Origin: Chara braunii
Taxonomy: Eukaryota > Streptophyta > Charophyceae > Charales > Characeae
Length of the DNA stretch: 31,393 bases
Reading direction: 5' to 3'
Assembly: GCA_003427395.1 (NCBI GenBank)
Contig: BFEA01000681.1
Span: 503,436-534,828, forward strand
The notes under the pieces were generated by a model. The model was not told the DNA's origin. It saw only the letters and a list, made by a program, of their open reading frames with translations, and did not search any database. The translations under genes and the position numbers were made by a program. Shown piece after piece: positions 1-9,956 of the stretch (position 1 is the stretch's first letter; the number at the start of each line of letters is the position of its first letter).

Positions 1-58
<58 letters not shown>
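1..58. repeat. (TG)n microsatellite
   Basis: Uninterrupted TG dinucleotide run of 29 units, truncated by the window edge. Reading frames through it only give Cys-Val repeats and are not genes. Confidence 0.98.
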
Positions 59-61
<3 letters not shown>

Positions 62-197
62 CTACTTGTGTACTGTTTGCACGACTAGCAGCCGCTCTGA
101 GCACAAGTGCGGGCCTGCATCTGGTCCACCCATTTCTCACCTGCCTGAACCGCCCCTCTCTCATCCACCTAGGCCCACTTGCTCCCCTGCCCCAAAT
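59..197. other. unassigned spacer
   Basis: No recognisable gene, repeat or RNA. It separates the TG run from the foldback hairpin. Confidence 0.4.
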
Positions 198-333
198 GAT
201 AATGACCCGTCTTCCAGTTACCTGATGGAGCCCCGACTGAAGATGATCTCTCTTCGGAGCGCAAACTAGAGCCAATGGACTTATCATCTTCAGTCGGGGG
301 CTCCATCAGGTAATTGGAAGACGGGTCATTATC
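198..333. repeat. foldback hairpin with about 50-bp arms
   Basis: Left arm 198-247 is the reverse complement of right arm 283-333 with one mismatch and one single-base bulge; the loop is 35 nt (248-282). Arm ends read GATAATGACCCGTCTTCC. It could be a small foldback transposon (MITE) or a source of hairpin RNA. The right arm runs into the open frame of the decayed gene that follows, so the hairpin may have arisen by inverted duplication of gene sequence. Confidence 0.85.
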
Positions 334-951
334 AGCCGGAGGCGCCTGACAGAAATGGTCAAGACCACAATGAGTCTCCGCCACCTGTGCAGTCTGCAGA
401 ATTTAACGAATCTCCCCCGACCGCACAACCTGTGGAATCTGATGATGTCATAGCGCTACAGCGAGGCCGCTGTGCTTACTATGCCATTAATGTATATCTC
501 CTTGCTCACAATTGTAACCCTTATACTGTTTCTGATTTTGCGGACATTGTCCGCCGGATAGAAGAAGAGCACCGTGCCGTTTGCCGAGAGGACGACAGTA
601 CTGCACCTGGTGTGAACATAGAAGTCTAACTACAATTCCAGCCTGCTCCACAAAACCACATGCCAGGCATGGATCCGAATATTCGAGCAGATATCTTACA
701 TCGTCCAGGTCATTTCAGTGCTCTTACCTTTGCGGACAATTCCTGGATCCTATGGGACAATTGCAGTAGGGTGCACACAGCGGGGAAATATCGACTCTTT
801 CTATCACCAAGCGGTGGAGGATCACTCGGTCTGGCTCGTCCATCAGGAAGCATATGTCGATGAGCACTTGCAAGCACTGCACCCCCCGGATTAGCAATCC
901 GCAGCTGATTCTACCACAAACAGTGAAAGGACCTCTCCAGAGGATGGTGGT

Positions 952-1123
952 TGTGCCCTCCCATTGTGTCGTCGCACAGGTACAGCTCGGTTGGCATGTA
1001 CACGGCATAGCCTCGCTCCGGACGCTATGAAGGGATGGTCGCTCCCGGACTCTCCCACGAAAATTGCATTCCCTTGTCTTGTGCCCCTGCCGCCCTCCTC
1101 CCCTGATTACATGCCCAGCATGC
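952..1123 (+). other. RING-like module a (decayed)
   Basis: Cys codons at 952, 967 and 997, His codon at 1006, then a CPAC motif (1112-1123) after a frameshift near 1080. The spacing C-X9-C-X2-H matches modules b to d. The Cys expected two residues after the His is replaced by Ala. Confidence 0.5.
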
Positions 1124-1144
1124 CGTTGTGGCCTTGATCTGCCA

Positions 1145-1313
1145 TGCTTAAATAACTGTGCACGCCAGCCTTCCATACTGATGACGTGTGAGTGACATGG
1201 CATGTGTCGTCAGTATTTCCAGGAAGCTGTCATAGAAAGTATGTGTCTTTACTGCGTGGACTATCCCCGGCCGCCATCATCCGCCACATCCTCTCCTAGC
1301 ATGCCCCACATGC
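1145..1313 (+). other. RING-like module b (decayed)
   Basis: CX3CX9CX2HX2C with codons at 1145, 1157, 1187, 1196 (His) and 1205, in the same frame as the CPAC of module a. TGA at 1193-1195 lies between the third Cys and the His. The closing CPTC motif is at 1302-1313, in another frame. Confidence 0.5.
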
Positions 1314-1585
1314 GGTGTCGGTCGTCCACCTACAGTATACCGCGACGGATCTCTGTCTTCCTTGCCAGACGAACGGCGGACACAGCAGCCCGACAAGGGA
1401 AATAGACTTCAAGTTCTTCTATATGAGTCACCTGCAGAGCGAGTGCTAATCGTTTATCACCACCAGGGCGAGCTGTTGCGGACCAAATCCTGCAGCAGCT
1501 GAACACCCTTGCTTTGGACCAGTCCTCCCTGTCGTCGTCTGGCCATAGAGAGGGAATAAATACTGAGGAAACCCAAGAAAGATGC

Positions 1586-1772
1586 TGCATGCCGCTTTGT
1601 GATGACCCGCCGGAGATTCCACTAGTATGCGGCTCGCATGCCTTGTGCTGTGAGGATTATGAAGGGATAGTCCATGCGAGGTTTTTTTAACTTTTTTTCG
1701 CTTTCATACGTACACTGACAGTCGGGTAACCGTACTCATGTTGGGCACCCTGACTTGTCATGTCCAATTTGT
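1586..1772 (+). other. RING-like module c (decayed)
   Basis: CX3CX9CX2HX2C with codons at 1586, 1598, 1628, 1637 (His) and 1646. The closing CPIC (1761-1772) is preceded by HPDLS and lies in another frame, after a T-rich stretch at 1681-1699 that may have slipped. Confidence 0.55.
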
Positions 1773-1793
1773 AGACAGGGGCTGGGACGGCGA

Positions 1794-1962
1794 TGCCTCT
1801 ATAACTGCGGTCGACGTGCCTCCGACTTTCCGAGCATGTAGGAGCCACGTACCCTGTGACATCTGTCTGCACCGCGCCATTCGATGCAGCAACTGCGATT
1901 GCGAAAATTGGATTTCGGTGCTTCCACCGTCCACACCCGAACCGGTCCTCTGTCCGGTCTGT
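1794..1962 (+). other. RING-like module d (decayed)
   Basis: Cys codons at 1794 and 1806, then nine codons and one extra base, then CX2HX2CX2C (1837, His 1846, 1855, 1864) and a closing CPVC (1951-1962). This is the most complete module: allowing for the one-base shift it fits a C3HC4 RING layout. Confidence 0.6.
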
Positions 1963-1983
1963 AGGGGTGGCCACTTACCATAG

Positions 1984-2675
1984 GCAATAGCTGCTGCTCA
2001 TCTCGAAATCGTATGCAACACACACACTAACTGATCTCATGTGCCATTCTAGAGTAGTAGTCTGCTCCAGCGGTGAGTATTTAGAATTCTGCGAAGTTTG
2101 TCATATACCTCTCCGCTGCCCTTTGCATGTCCTAGTCTATCCTGCGCTTTGCACTCCACTTCCCCTACCCCACATGACAGATTAGTTTCTCCATTCTTGT
2201 CAGGGGCTTGGACTGTCAGTCTAGGATAGTGGGGATGGGTGTGAGTAAAGTTGACCACTTGCCTCAGGGGTATCTATATAACTCTCGGCGACGTGGTGAG
2301 GCCCTCCATATCCATCAGTCGAATGCATCGCGGGCAGACTGTCAGGGTTCAACCTCCCTATGAGTTGGTGAAAGCCCGCCGAAAGAGTCTGGCACAGCAA
2401 TGTTTTTTCCCTCTCTGGAGTTGTGTATAGCAAACCTGGCGACACACACACAAACGTTGAGGAAGATGAGACTGAAAAATTGCCAAAATGGGGGGGCACA
2501 AAATGTTTTGGGCCCTCCTTGGGCAGACCACCCACAGTAGATCCAACCTGAGAGCACCCCAGTATACTGACCGGCGGAGCGGTGGAGATCGCTTTCTTTC
2601 CCTCTTTTGGGGCAACTGAAGATATCTGGGCAGGATTCTGGTGGTTTAGTAATAAGTTAACAGTGGGGCGAAGGG
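1984..2675. other. no gene recognised
   Basis: A further short Cys-rich reading (CEVCHIPLRC, about 2085-2115, plus) may be a fifth eroded module but lacks the full spacing. A TATA-like tctatataact lies near 2271. Nothing else can be assigned. Confidence 0.3.
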
Positions 2676-2701
2676 AAAAAAAAAAAAAAAAAAAAAAAAA
2701 A
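2676..2701 (+). repeat. A26 homopolymer
   Basis: Run of 26 A bases. No retroposed gene is recognisable directly upstream. Further A-rich stretches follow to about 2760. Confidence 0.9.
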
Positions 2702-2877
2702 GGGACAGTCTGATAAGCAGAAGATTTGTGCCAGCAGGAAAAAAAAATGGAAAAAAAAGGGTGATAGACTGATAGTGCAGTGTTTCAATTATATTTGTTT
2801 TGAAGGGCAGCGACCTCGGGATATCGTCAGAGGAGCTGAGCGGCCCCATGCAATCCAGAATATTGTTTCATTAATCT

Positions 2878-2950
2878 GGCTCCATCGTGTGGACTTGAAC
2901 TTGGGTCTGTATTGCAACAGTTCTTGGGTGTACCAACTGAGCTAGGCTCA
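2878..2950 (-). repeat. tRNA-like fossil (SINE-head-like)
   Basis: On the minus strand it reads TAGCTCAGTTGGTA, a good box A/D-arm, then GTTCAAGTCC, a box B/T-loop, at tRNA spacing. The two ends do not pair as an acceptor stem. It is therefore a tRNA-derived repeat or fossil and not a working tRNA. Relatives lie at 15724-15782 and 17465-17540. Confidence 0.5.
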
Positions 2951-3031
2951 TTGATGCACTGTGCAATATTTGTTTTCTTTTGGGCAAATTTTCGAAATGC
3001 CCCTCCGACTTCCATTTCTTTGCAGTATGCC

Positions 3032-3469
3032 TGTTGCATACTGTAACGTGCAGACCAAAACAAGAACCGACCTTTCAATACAAAGTATAAGACAGCACAA
3101 TGGAAGACTTAGATACCAGTGATCCGAACAATCAGTGTTGCAATGCAGCCCTGAACATACATCATCATCATCGTTACATGGTGTGAATGGGGCCTGGCGC
3201 TTCACACAGGAAGACTGCGCCAGCCCATACCATACACAGACGAAGAGGAAGGGGATAGACGAAGAGGAGGGGGAAGATGGGAATGTCGTCAACACCAAGT
3301 CTTCGGCACAAGCCCAAATAGTCCCTCGTCGAAATGTCTGAATCCCAAATGTCAAGTCTGGATCCAATGTCGTCAAGTCTCAAGTCACAACTCTGTCTCT
3401 CTCTATCGTAGTCTGAGAAGTCAGGTGGCAAGAGGGTGAGAAGAGAAGGTGGACTTAGAAGAGGAGAAG

Positions 3470-3547
<78 letters not shown>

Positions 3548-4366
3548 CAGTACTAACCTGTGAAGTTGGCGCCTTGATGCAGGTACCTCGAAGATGGAGC
3601 TGGAGCTATGGCGCCACAGGTAAGTCTCGCTGGCCTCCGCCAGCCATCTCTCTCCAACACTACTACCACTACCACTACTTAGCGCCCTGCGCTGAAGACT
3701 ACTCCTACAGCTACTAGCGCCCAGCGCTGAANAGCTGGAGCGATGGCGCCACAGGTAAGTACCACTGGCCTCCGCCAGTCTCTCTCCCACTCTACGATCT
3801 ACCACCTACCAGCGCCCAGCGCTGAAGACTACAGCTACAGCTATGGCGCCCAGCGCCAAAGACTACAGCTAGCGCTAAGACCAGCTAGCGCTAAGACCAC
3901 CTAGCGCTGAAGACTACTGCAGCGCTCCTCCTGAGTGCTGCGGCCGAATCCTGAAGACTACCTCCTGCCTACTGAACTACCTACCCGTGAAGTGCATGGG
4001 AACTTCCTATGTACTACCGGGTGTGCCTCCTGAGCCTGCCGAAGGGAGGCAGGGGCTGCAGCTGCAGCTCCTGCTCAAACTCGTGAGGAACAGGCTATTC
4101 TTGGCCTGTTCCGCATCCCTGTTTACGAGCCTGAGTCTTAGGGGCAGGTCGAAACAATGAGGGCCTGAAAATGGCCCTCCGTTTCAGGCTGAAAACTCTG
4201 GGTCTGAAAAGACCCAGAAATAGGCTGAAACGGGGTAGGGCCTGCAGGCCCTCGTTTTTCAGCTTTCAGGCTGAAACGAACGGGGCCGTAAGCCCTAAGT
4301 TTTAGGCTTTTAGGCTGAATGTCCGGGACGGGCCCTGTAGGACCCGTGTGGCTACGCAGTATGCCA
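3032..4366 (-). repeat. 3' LTR of element 1 (left copy, 1335 bp)
   Basis: Matches 11099-12309. Only two differences were seen in the first 440 bases, with more in the second half. It carries a (CT)35 run at 3475-3544. It is longer than its partner because a segment containing ATGGCGCCACAGGTAAGT is duplicated (3606 and 3743). Many AGCGCT palindromes and small hairpins such as GGGTCTGAAAAGACCC fill the right half. Confidence 0.95.
3475..3544. repeat. (CT)35 microsatellite inside LTR
   Basis: Seventy bases of perfect CT repeat. The matching run in the other LTR (11542-11611) is exactly the same length. Confidence 0.97.
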
Positions 4367-4384
4367 CACCCCCCCCTCCTTGAA
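4367..4384 (-). promoter_or_regulatory. polypurine tract of element 1
   Basis: The minus strand reads AAGGAGGGGGGGTG immediately before the 3' LTR. This is the expected place and composition of the purine primer for plus-strand DNA synthesis. Confidence 0.8.
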
Positions 4385-4393
4385 GAACCGAGC

Positions 4394-5990
4394 TTACCTG
4401 CGAGGGCGAAGCTGTCTGTCTGAGGGAGGGACCACAGTCCGGGTGGGAGGGGCTGGTCGTGAAGCTTCGTGAGCTAACCTCCGCTTTTCATAATGCGCGT
4501 AGATCAGTGGTGCGGATGTTTTCAAATCTGCGCCTGAAATCCACCGAGTGTCGTCGCGATCGCATGCTTTAAATGTGACTTTGTACTGCCGCGGCTTGCT
4601 GTCGTACTTGCGATCGGAGATGACGCGGTCAATTTCCTGATGGCCATCCATATAAGGAGGGTCCTGCGATCATCGGTCCGGAAAGTCGTCGCTCTTGGGT
4701 GGCGTGTATGTTGCCAGCTTCGAGGCGTGGAAGACCGGATGGACCGTCAGATGCTCTGGAATGTTGATCACAAATGAAGGGTCATCGGGCTCATCGCCCG
4801 CGGCTGCTGTCACAGACCAAGGTCCAAACCACTTGGGAAGCAGTTTGCGTGAAACATCCTGTTCCAGTGCAAACTCTTCCGGGGAGACCCAAACCAGATC
4901 ACCGGCCTGGATGGAACATGGTACGCGACACCTGTTGGCTTGCTGCTGCATGCGGACTTGAGCCTTTTGCATATTTGCGCGGGCTTGAGTTAGCAATTCC
5001 CTGTACTTCCGGACGGAAGCGGGAGAGCAGGCAGCGTCAGTGTCGGTTGGTCGAGGGAGGAGAAGGTCCGCGAAGATCAGGCCTTTCCGTCCACCGTGGT
5101 GCAACTCGAATGGAGTCACGCCGATCGCCGGATGCACCGAAGTGTTGTAGGCGAACTCGATGTTGGGGAGGCGGTCAACCCAATCTTTCTGGTCCGGACG
5201 GATGAGCGTACGAAGCATCATTTGAGCGGTTTGATGTGCCCGCTCCATCTGCCCGTCTGTCTGAGCATGTCGAGCCGAACTTGGTTTCATTGTTGTGCCG
5301 GACTCCTGCATGAGAGCAGTCCAAAACGCCTACATGAAACGAGTGTCGCGGTCACTGACAATGTCTTCTGGTACACCGTGGCCACAACTCCAACCAGTGT
5401 GCAGGAGGCGTGCCAGCTCGGGAGCCGTGGAGTAGTACTTGCAAGGGAGAAAACGCGCGTACTTACTCAATNGGTCCACAACCGTGAGGATGCCGTCGTG
5501 CCCGAGCCGGTCGCAAGGAAACGGACCGGTGACGTCCATGGCAATGGAGAGACCGGGTTCCCGTGGGATAGGCATCGGGTGTAACTCGCCGTAGGGATTG
5601 CGGTTGCGGGGCTTGCTGCGTCGGCAAACTTCGCAAGAGTCGCAATACCGAGTGACATCGGTAATGAGGTCGGGTCATCGGAATCGCTGTCGAAGCCGTG
5701 CAACAATGCGGTTGACTCCGAAATGGCCGGCGAGTCGTGAATCACGATACTCGCCGAGGAGGCGAGTCCGAAGACGGCGGTCGCGTGGGACACATAGTAA
5801 GTCCTTGCCTCTCGAGTGGAGTAGCAAGTACCCGTCGGCAATGCGGTAATGGCTGGCGGGCAGGTAATCCGAAGATAGTTGTGCATAGAGCGTGCCGAAG
5901 TCCGGATCAAACTGATATGCCCGGATGAAGTGTCGCTGAAGCTCCTCGTCGAATGCGAAGGCATGATGTGTCATAGCGCAAATTTCAGGT
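4394..5990 (-). pseudogene. element 1 integrase with C-terminal chromodomain (broken)
   Basis: Integrase inserts the retrotransposon cDNA. Minus-strand order: zinc-binding region near 5740-5630, where one His (AGHFG) and CDSCEVC remain but the usual first His of the HHCC set reads Arg; catalytic core with Asp in SIAMDVTGP, Asp in IVSDRDTRF and Glu in TDGQMERAHQ, so all three acidic residues are present; C-terminal domain around GDLVWVSPEEF; chromodomain at 4394-4651 (EIDRVISDRKY to YEKRR). In-frame stops at 5675-5677 (TGA where integrases usually have Trp), 5330-5332 (TAG) and 4670-4672 (TGA) abolish a full product. No frameshift was found within the integrase itself. The chromodomain, which in this group is thought to steer insertion to particular chromatin, lacks parts of the usual WxxW aromatic pattern. 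Confidence 0.9.
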
Positions 5991-7640
5991 CTTCGTGAGA
6001 GTGCATCTGCTGCGCGATTGGAGAGGCCGGGGACATGTTTCGATGTGAAGTCAAATTGGTCGATGAAGTACATCCATCGTCCGATCGTACTAGTCACCGT
6101 GTCCTGCGTCTTATAGTAGGTCAATGGATTGTTGTCTGGGACCCATGTGAACCTACGACGCCCAAGGAGGAAGTGCCGCCAACGCTTGAGAGCCATCACG
6201 AATGCGAGCAGCTCCTTCTTCCTTGCATCATCAAGCGAGTTGATGGGAGGCACTTTGTGGNTGAAATACTCCACAGGGTGCCAGTCGTCGCCGTCGTGCT
6301 GTTCCAAGACTGCCCCAATGCCATAGTCGGAAGCGTCTGTAGTCACTCGCGTCGGCAGGGTGGGGTCATAAATGCTAAGGACAGGTGCCATGAGCATAGC
6401 CGTCTTAAGTGCTTGGAATGAGCGGCGTGCGTCGTCATCGAATACGAATGGCACCTTTGGCGACTGTANCCTCGTCATAGGTGCAGCAATCCTGGAGTAT
6501 CCGGTGATGAATCGCTGATAGTAGCCCGCCANNCCCATGAATGANNGAACGTCCGTGGTGTTGGTGGGCTCGGGCCATACTCGTAGGGCCTCGATCTTGT
6601 CCGCGAGCGGACGGATGCCTTGCGGCGTCACATAGTGTCCCAAGTACTCCAGCTCCTGCTGTGCGAACTCGCACTTGTCGCGGTTTGCTTTGTACTTGGC
6701 TTGTCGTAGCCGCTCCAAAACGGTGCGCAGGTGCTCCACATGCTCGTCCAAACTCCGACTATACACCAAGATGTCGTCGAGGTAGATGAGTACAAACCGA
6801 TCCAGCATGTGTCGGAACTCAGTTGTCATAGCCGCTTGGAAAGTGGCTGGGGCATTCGTAAGGCCAAACGACATGACCAGCCATTCGAAATGCCCATACC
6901 GTGTCTTGAACGCAGTCTTGTAGCGATCCTCCTTGCGAATCTCGAGTTGGTGGTACCCTGACTTGAGATCCAGCTTAGAGAAGAATTGGGCGCCGCCCAA
7001 TCGCTCGAGAAGGTCATCGATGCGTGGGAGAGGGCCGACGTTGTGCGTTGAGTTTGCGATAATCGATGCACAACCGCAGGTCCTTGTTCTTCTTCCGGAC
7101 GAAGAGAACAGGAGCACCGTATGGCGATGAGCTAGGCCGAATCCAGCCTTTCTCTAGAAGGTCGTCGAGTTGTGCGCGGAGCACACTTAACTCTTCCTCG
7201 CTCATGCAACTGCGCGGAGTTACGGCCCCGTCCTCGAGGATGATCTCCTGGCGGATGGGTCGATCCAGTACTACCCCGTGCGGGCCTTCGAACTCACCGT
7301 TGTAGGCGTCGAAAAGTTCAGTGATGCGTGGATCCGAAGGTGAGTCCGTTGATAAAGCGTCATGAGGCGGGAGGGCATGGAAAAAACACACCCCCATCTC
7401 CTCGATGTCGTCTCTGATGATGGAANCTCGCATGCTTGCGGCGGATACCACGTGGCAGCTGATCGAAGGATGAGGAAAAGGCACCGTGCATGGAACTAGT
7501 ACTCCATTCCGATCACGAATGTGAACGGTGCGGTGGAAGAAGTTCACCGGGTGATCCTCGCTTCGCAGCCATGACATGCCCAAGATCATGTCTAATTTGG
7601 TGTCCAGAATGTCAAAAGGACACCGCGTCACTTGCGTGAG
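5990..7640 (-). pseudogene. element 1 reverse transcriptase and RNase H (frameshifted)
   Basis: Copies the element's RNA to DNA and removes the RNA strand. The frame from 7751 carries the approach to RT ([20 protein letters not shown], then CIDYRKLN) and shifts near 7045-7050 into the frame that ends at 5675. There FSKLDLKSGYHQ, FGLTNAPATF and the catalytic YLDD (6773-6784) are intact. RNase H shows TTDAS, KKELLAF and PDNNPL, giving its Asp, Glu and Asp. Several Ns lie inside (6254, 6469, 6532-6533, 6545-6546). Apart from the frameshift the RT and RNase H core is the best preserved part of the element. Confidence 0.93.
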
Positions 7641-8400
7641 GGGCAAAGTACACTGGGACGTTGTCAATGCACCGATCGATTGACTTGTGCGTGTGACCGT
7701 CCGCCAACGTGACTTGCGTAGGTTGGGACTTCCTCCGGACGCGTGGGCCAAGGCCGCCGCGCACCATGAAGTCCTGGCTGATGTAGTTGCGAGATGCTCC
7801 GCAATCGATTAAGGCACTGCAGGTCGCCTCTCCAATCTGAATGCGTACGTATAGCAATGGTGCGTCGATGTCGTCGTACCGTTGCGTCTTGAACTCGCGG
7901 TCGATCTTCTCGATGTAAGCGTGAAGGTCGACAACCTCTGCTCCGGCGTCCATCAACGGAGCTGGTACTGCAGTGTGCAAGTAGTCCCGCAGTTGTGCCA
8001 TGAGCACATTCCAATGCGGTTTCAACAATCGTCCGGTCGAGGGAACGGGCATCCATTGGAAGTTCGTGAACGTCAATGGGTCGAGCTCTTCAAGTCTTGA
8101 CCATGACGTCGAATCCCCGGCGATAGGTTGCGGCGAAGGTGCCGAATCGGTTGCCGATGGTGATGAAACCGTGCATGCGATGGATTGTTGCACGTGGAGC
8201 GGTTGGTGCAGCGGTGGAACCAAGTGGACAGCATAGTCCTCGTAAGTGTATCGAGGACTTGCGACATTCGCGTTCTCCCCAGATGTGCAGGAGGCCGCTA
8301 GCAAGGCGGCCAAATATGGCGGAGTAGAAGGTGGAGTCGCCTCACCTTCCGCGGAGTTCAGTTTCCCGAGCTGAGGCGGGGTCGCAGATCCTCCTTGCCC
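7612..8400 (-). pseudogene. element 1 aspartic protease region
   Basis: The retropepsin cuts the polyprotein. ALIDCGASRNYIS is the active-site loop, with the Asp codon at 7804-7806. Most retropepsins have Asp-Thr/Ser-Gly; here the middle residue is Cys. The second conserved block, MILGMSWL, lies in the next frame after a shift near 7640-7650. Another shift near 8380-8400 separates the protease from the zinc knuckle upstream. The linker is rich in Ser, Pro and Thr. Confidence 0.8.
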
Positions 8401-8408
8401 TGATCTTG

Positions 8409-9956
8409 GCACAAAGAGGTCTTGTGCTTGGTGCTGTTGCACCAATAGCAGCTGCCATAGCGGTCGCGGACCTTGTACTCCACCTCGGTCAAGCTTTACT
8501 TGACCCATGGAACTTGTACTGGCTGTCCATTTCCGGCCTGCGGTGCGGATTTCGCCGTCCCATTGTTGCGGGACTTGTTGCTTCGCGGCTGGACAGCAGC
8601 CACCTGATCTCCGTCACTTGATGTTGGAGTGGCTGCTGGGTTATCTCCACTGTCCTGCTGGACTGCAGCGAAGTGCTGCTGTCGCGGACCAGTTCGTACC
8701 TTCTCCACATAGGTCGGCTGCCATGGTGACTTCTCGTGTGCAGCTGACCTGTTGGTCTTGATGATCTCCCTCGCCTTGTCAATGATTTTAGCGAAGGTTG
8801 AGTATTGCTCGCGATCACCAAGAGTCTAGCTCAATGCCGCACAGGATCTGTTGTAGAACTCACGTCAAAGATGAGTGAAAGACAGATCCAGATTAGGCAC
8901 TGCCGCAATCTTCTGCCACTCCGTGAGCCAGTCCCGTGTTGCAGTGTCGCCCTGTGACATGGTGAACAGACGGTTGATGGCGAGTGTCGGCGCGTCGTCG
9001 ACTATGAACCGCTTCTTCCACAGTCGTGTCAGTTCCTCCCATGTGATTTTGTCCTTCAAGTCTGGTACGTCGACGTCGTGGGAGGTTGCCAGGTGGCTCA
9101 ACCAGGTCTGGCATCCGCCCTTCGAGTTCAGGAATAGGGCGCCGATGTACGCATGCTTGGCTACGGGCAGAATCCTGAGTTGCGTTGTGAATGTTTCCCA
9201 CCATAGGACCGGATCCTGCTGCGTGTAGTCGTCGAACCTCTCTCGATTGAAAGTTGGCATCTTATACATCTTCGGGTTGCCATCCGCGTTCGTCGTCTGC
9301 AGCTGCTGGATCTCGGTCTTCAATGTATGCAGCTGACTGCTGATGGTGGTGGTCGGCGCAGCGAAAGTGCTGATGTCGCCGAGCATTGCCACTACGTGGT
9401 CAACGTGGTCCTCCAGTTGGCGGCTAGAGGGTGCACTGCTGGAAGCCCCAGTAGTTGGTCTTGGTACAGCCTGTTCCAAGTCCAGCAATCGGGTATTGAG
9501 TGCCCGAGTTGCATCCTCGTGGCTCTGCACCATGCGGCGGAGCTTTGCCAACTCCTGATGCTGTTGCGTCAGGTCCTGGTACTGTCTCTCCAATTCTGAC
9601 CGTTGGTAGTTGCAAGCGTACAACAACCTTGTCACGAGTTTGGAGAGGAACTCCTTGTGCTTCTCTTCCGGTGTTGCCTCGTCGTCGTTCGGTTCAAAAT
9701 GTCAGAACTTGAGTCTGTCGATGTTGTTGGCTTCATGCCGCTGCAGCAGATCCTGGGCTTCCTAGCGGCGAGCCTGGGCATCTGCGTCTGCATCGGCCTG
9801 TAGCTGCAGTTGCTCTGCTGCTGCTGCCTCTTCAGCCTGTACGCGGGCAGCCTCGGTTGCCAGATGGCGTTGTTCCTCAGCCTCGATCTGAGCCTGGAAC
9901 CGCTGCTTGTAGGCGGCAAGGGACTCGTTGGGCAGTTGCCCTGGCAGGCCCGTCAT
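8409..9956 (-). pseudogene. element 1 gag with zinc knuckle
   Basis: Gag forms the particle and binds RNA. The likely start is ATG at 9954-9956, just after a tandem repeat. It opens with an Ala/Gln/Glu-rich coiled-coil-like stretch (AAYKQRFQAQIEAEEQ), a second coiled coil (SELERQYQDLTQQHQ), and a capsid-like block (YKMPTFNRERFDDY, VLWWETF, WKKRFI). It ends with a CX2CX4HX4C zinc knuckle at 8409-8450 (CYWCNSTKHKTSLC). All parts share one frame but are cut by stops at 9762 (TAG), 9702 (TGA), 8865 (TGA), 8826 (TAG) and 8496 (TAA). Each fits a single C-to-T change. Confidence 0.85.

Larger units (their letters stand above)
318..1983 (+). pseudogene. decayed gene: Josephin-like cysteine peptidase head plus four RING-like zinc modules
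   Basis: One plus-strand coding series can be followed through about six frameshifts. The first frame (318 to about 790) is broken only by TAA at 627-629. It contains GRCAYYAIN (Cys codon 471-473), GHFSAL (His codon 711-713) and SWILWDN (Asp codon 756-758). In the Josephin deubiquitinase family a catalytic Cys sits in a CA..N context, and a His is followed 11 residues later by Trp and 15 later by Asn. Here the His-Trp spacing is 11 and His-Asp is 15. The Cys-His spacing, 80 codons, is shorter than in ataxin-3. The second frame (about 790-1080) is broken by TAG at 892-894 and leads directly into the first of four Cys/His modules. Linker codons 1469-1582 are open and join module c. No start codon is clear. 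Peptidase identity is tentative; a once-coding plus-strand gene is well supported. It could be a host gene fragment or cargo of a mobile element. Confidence 0.55.

Noticed and set aside
3-269. Open frames of Cys-Val repeats at the left edge
   Set aside because: They are translations of the TG microsatellite.
3135-3341. Open frame repeated identically at 11202-11408
   Set aside because: It lies inside the LTRs; identity reflects LTR duplication, and no domain or start context supports a gene.
4394-9956. Reading the gag-pol stops as programmed recoding sites
   Set aside because: There are too many, at scattered positions in both elements, all of a mutational type; decay explains them better.
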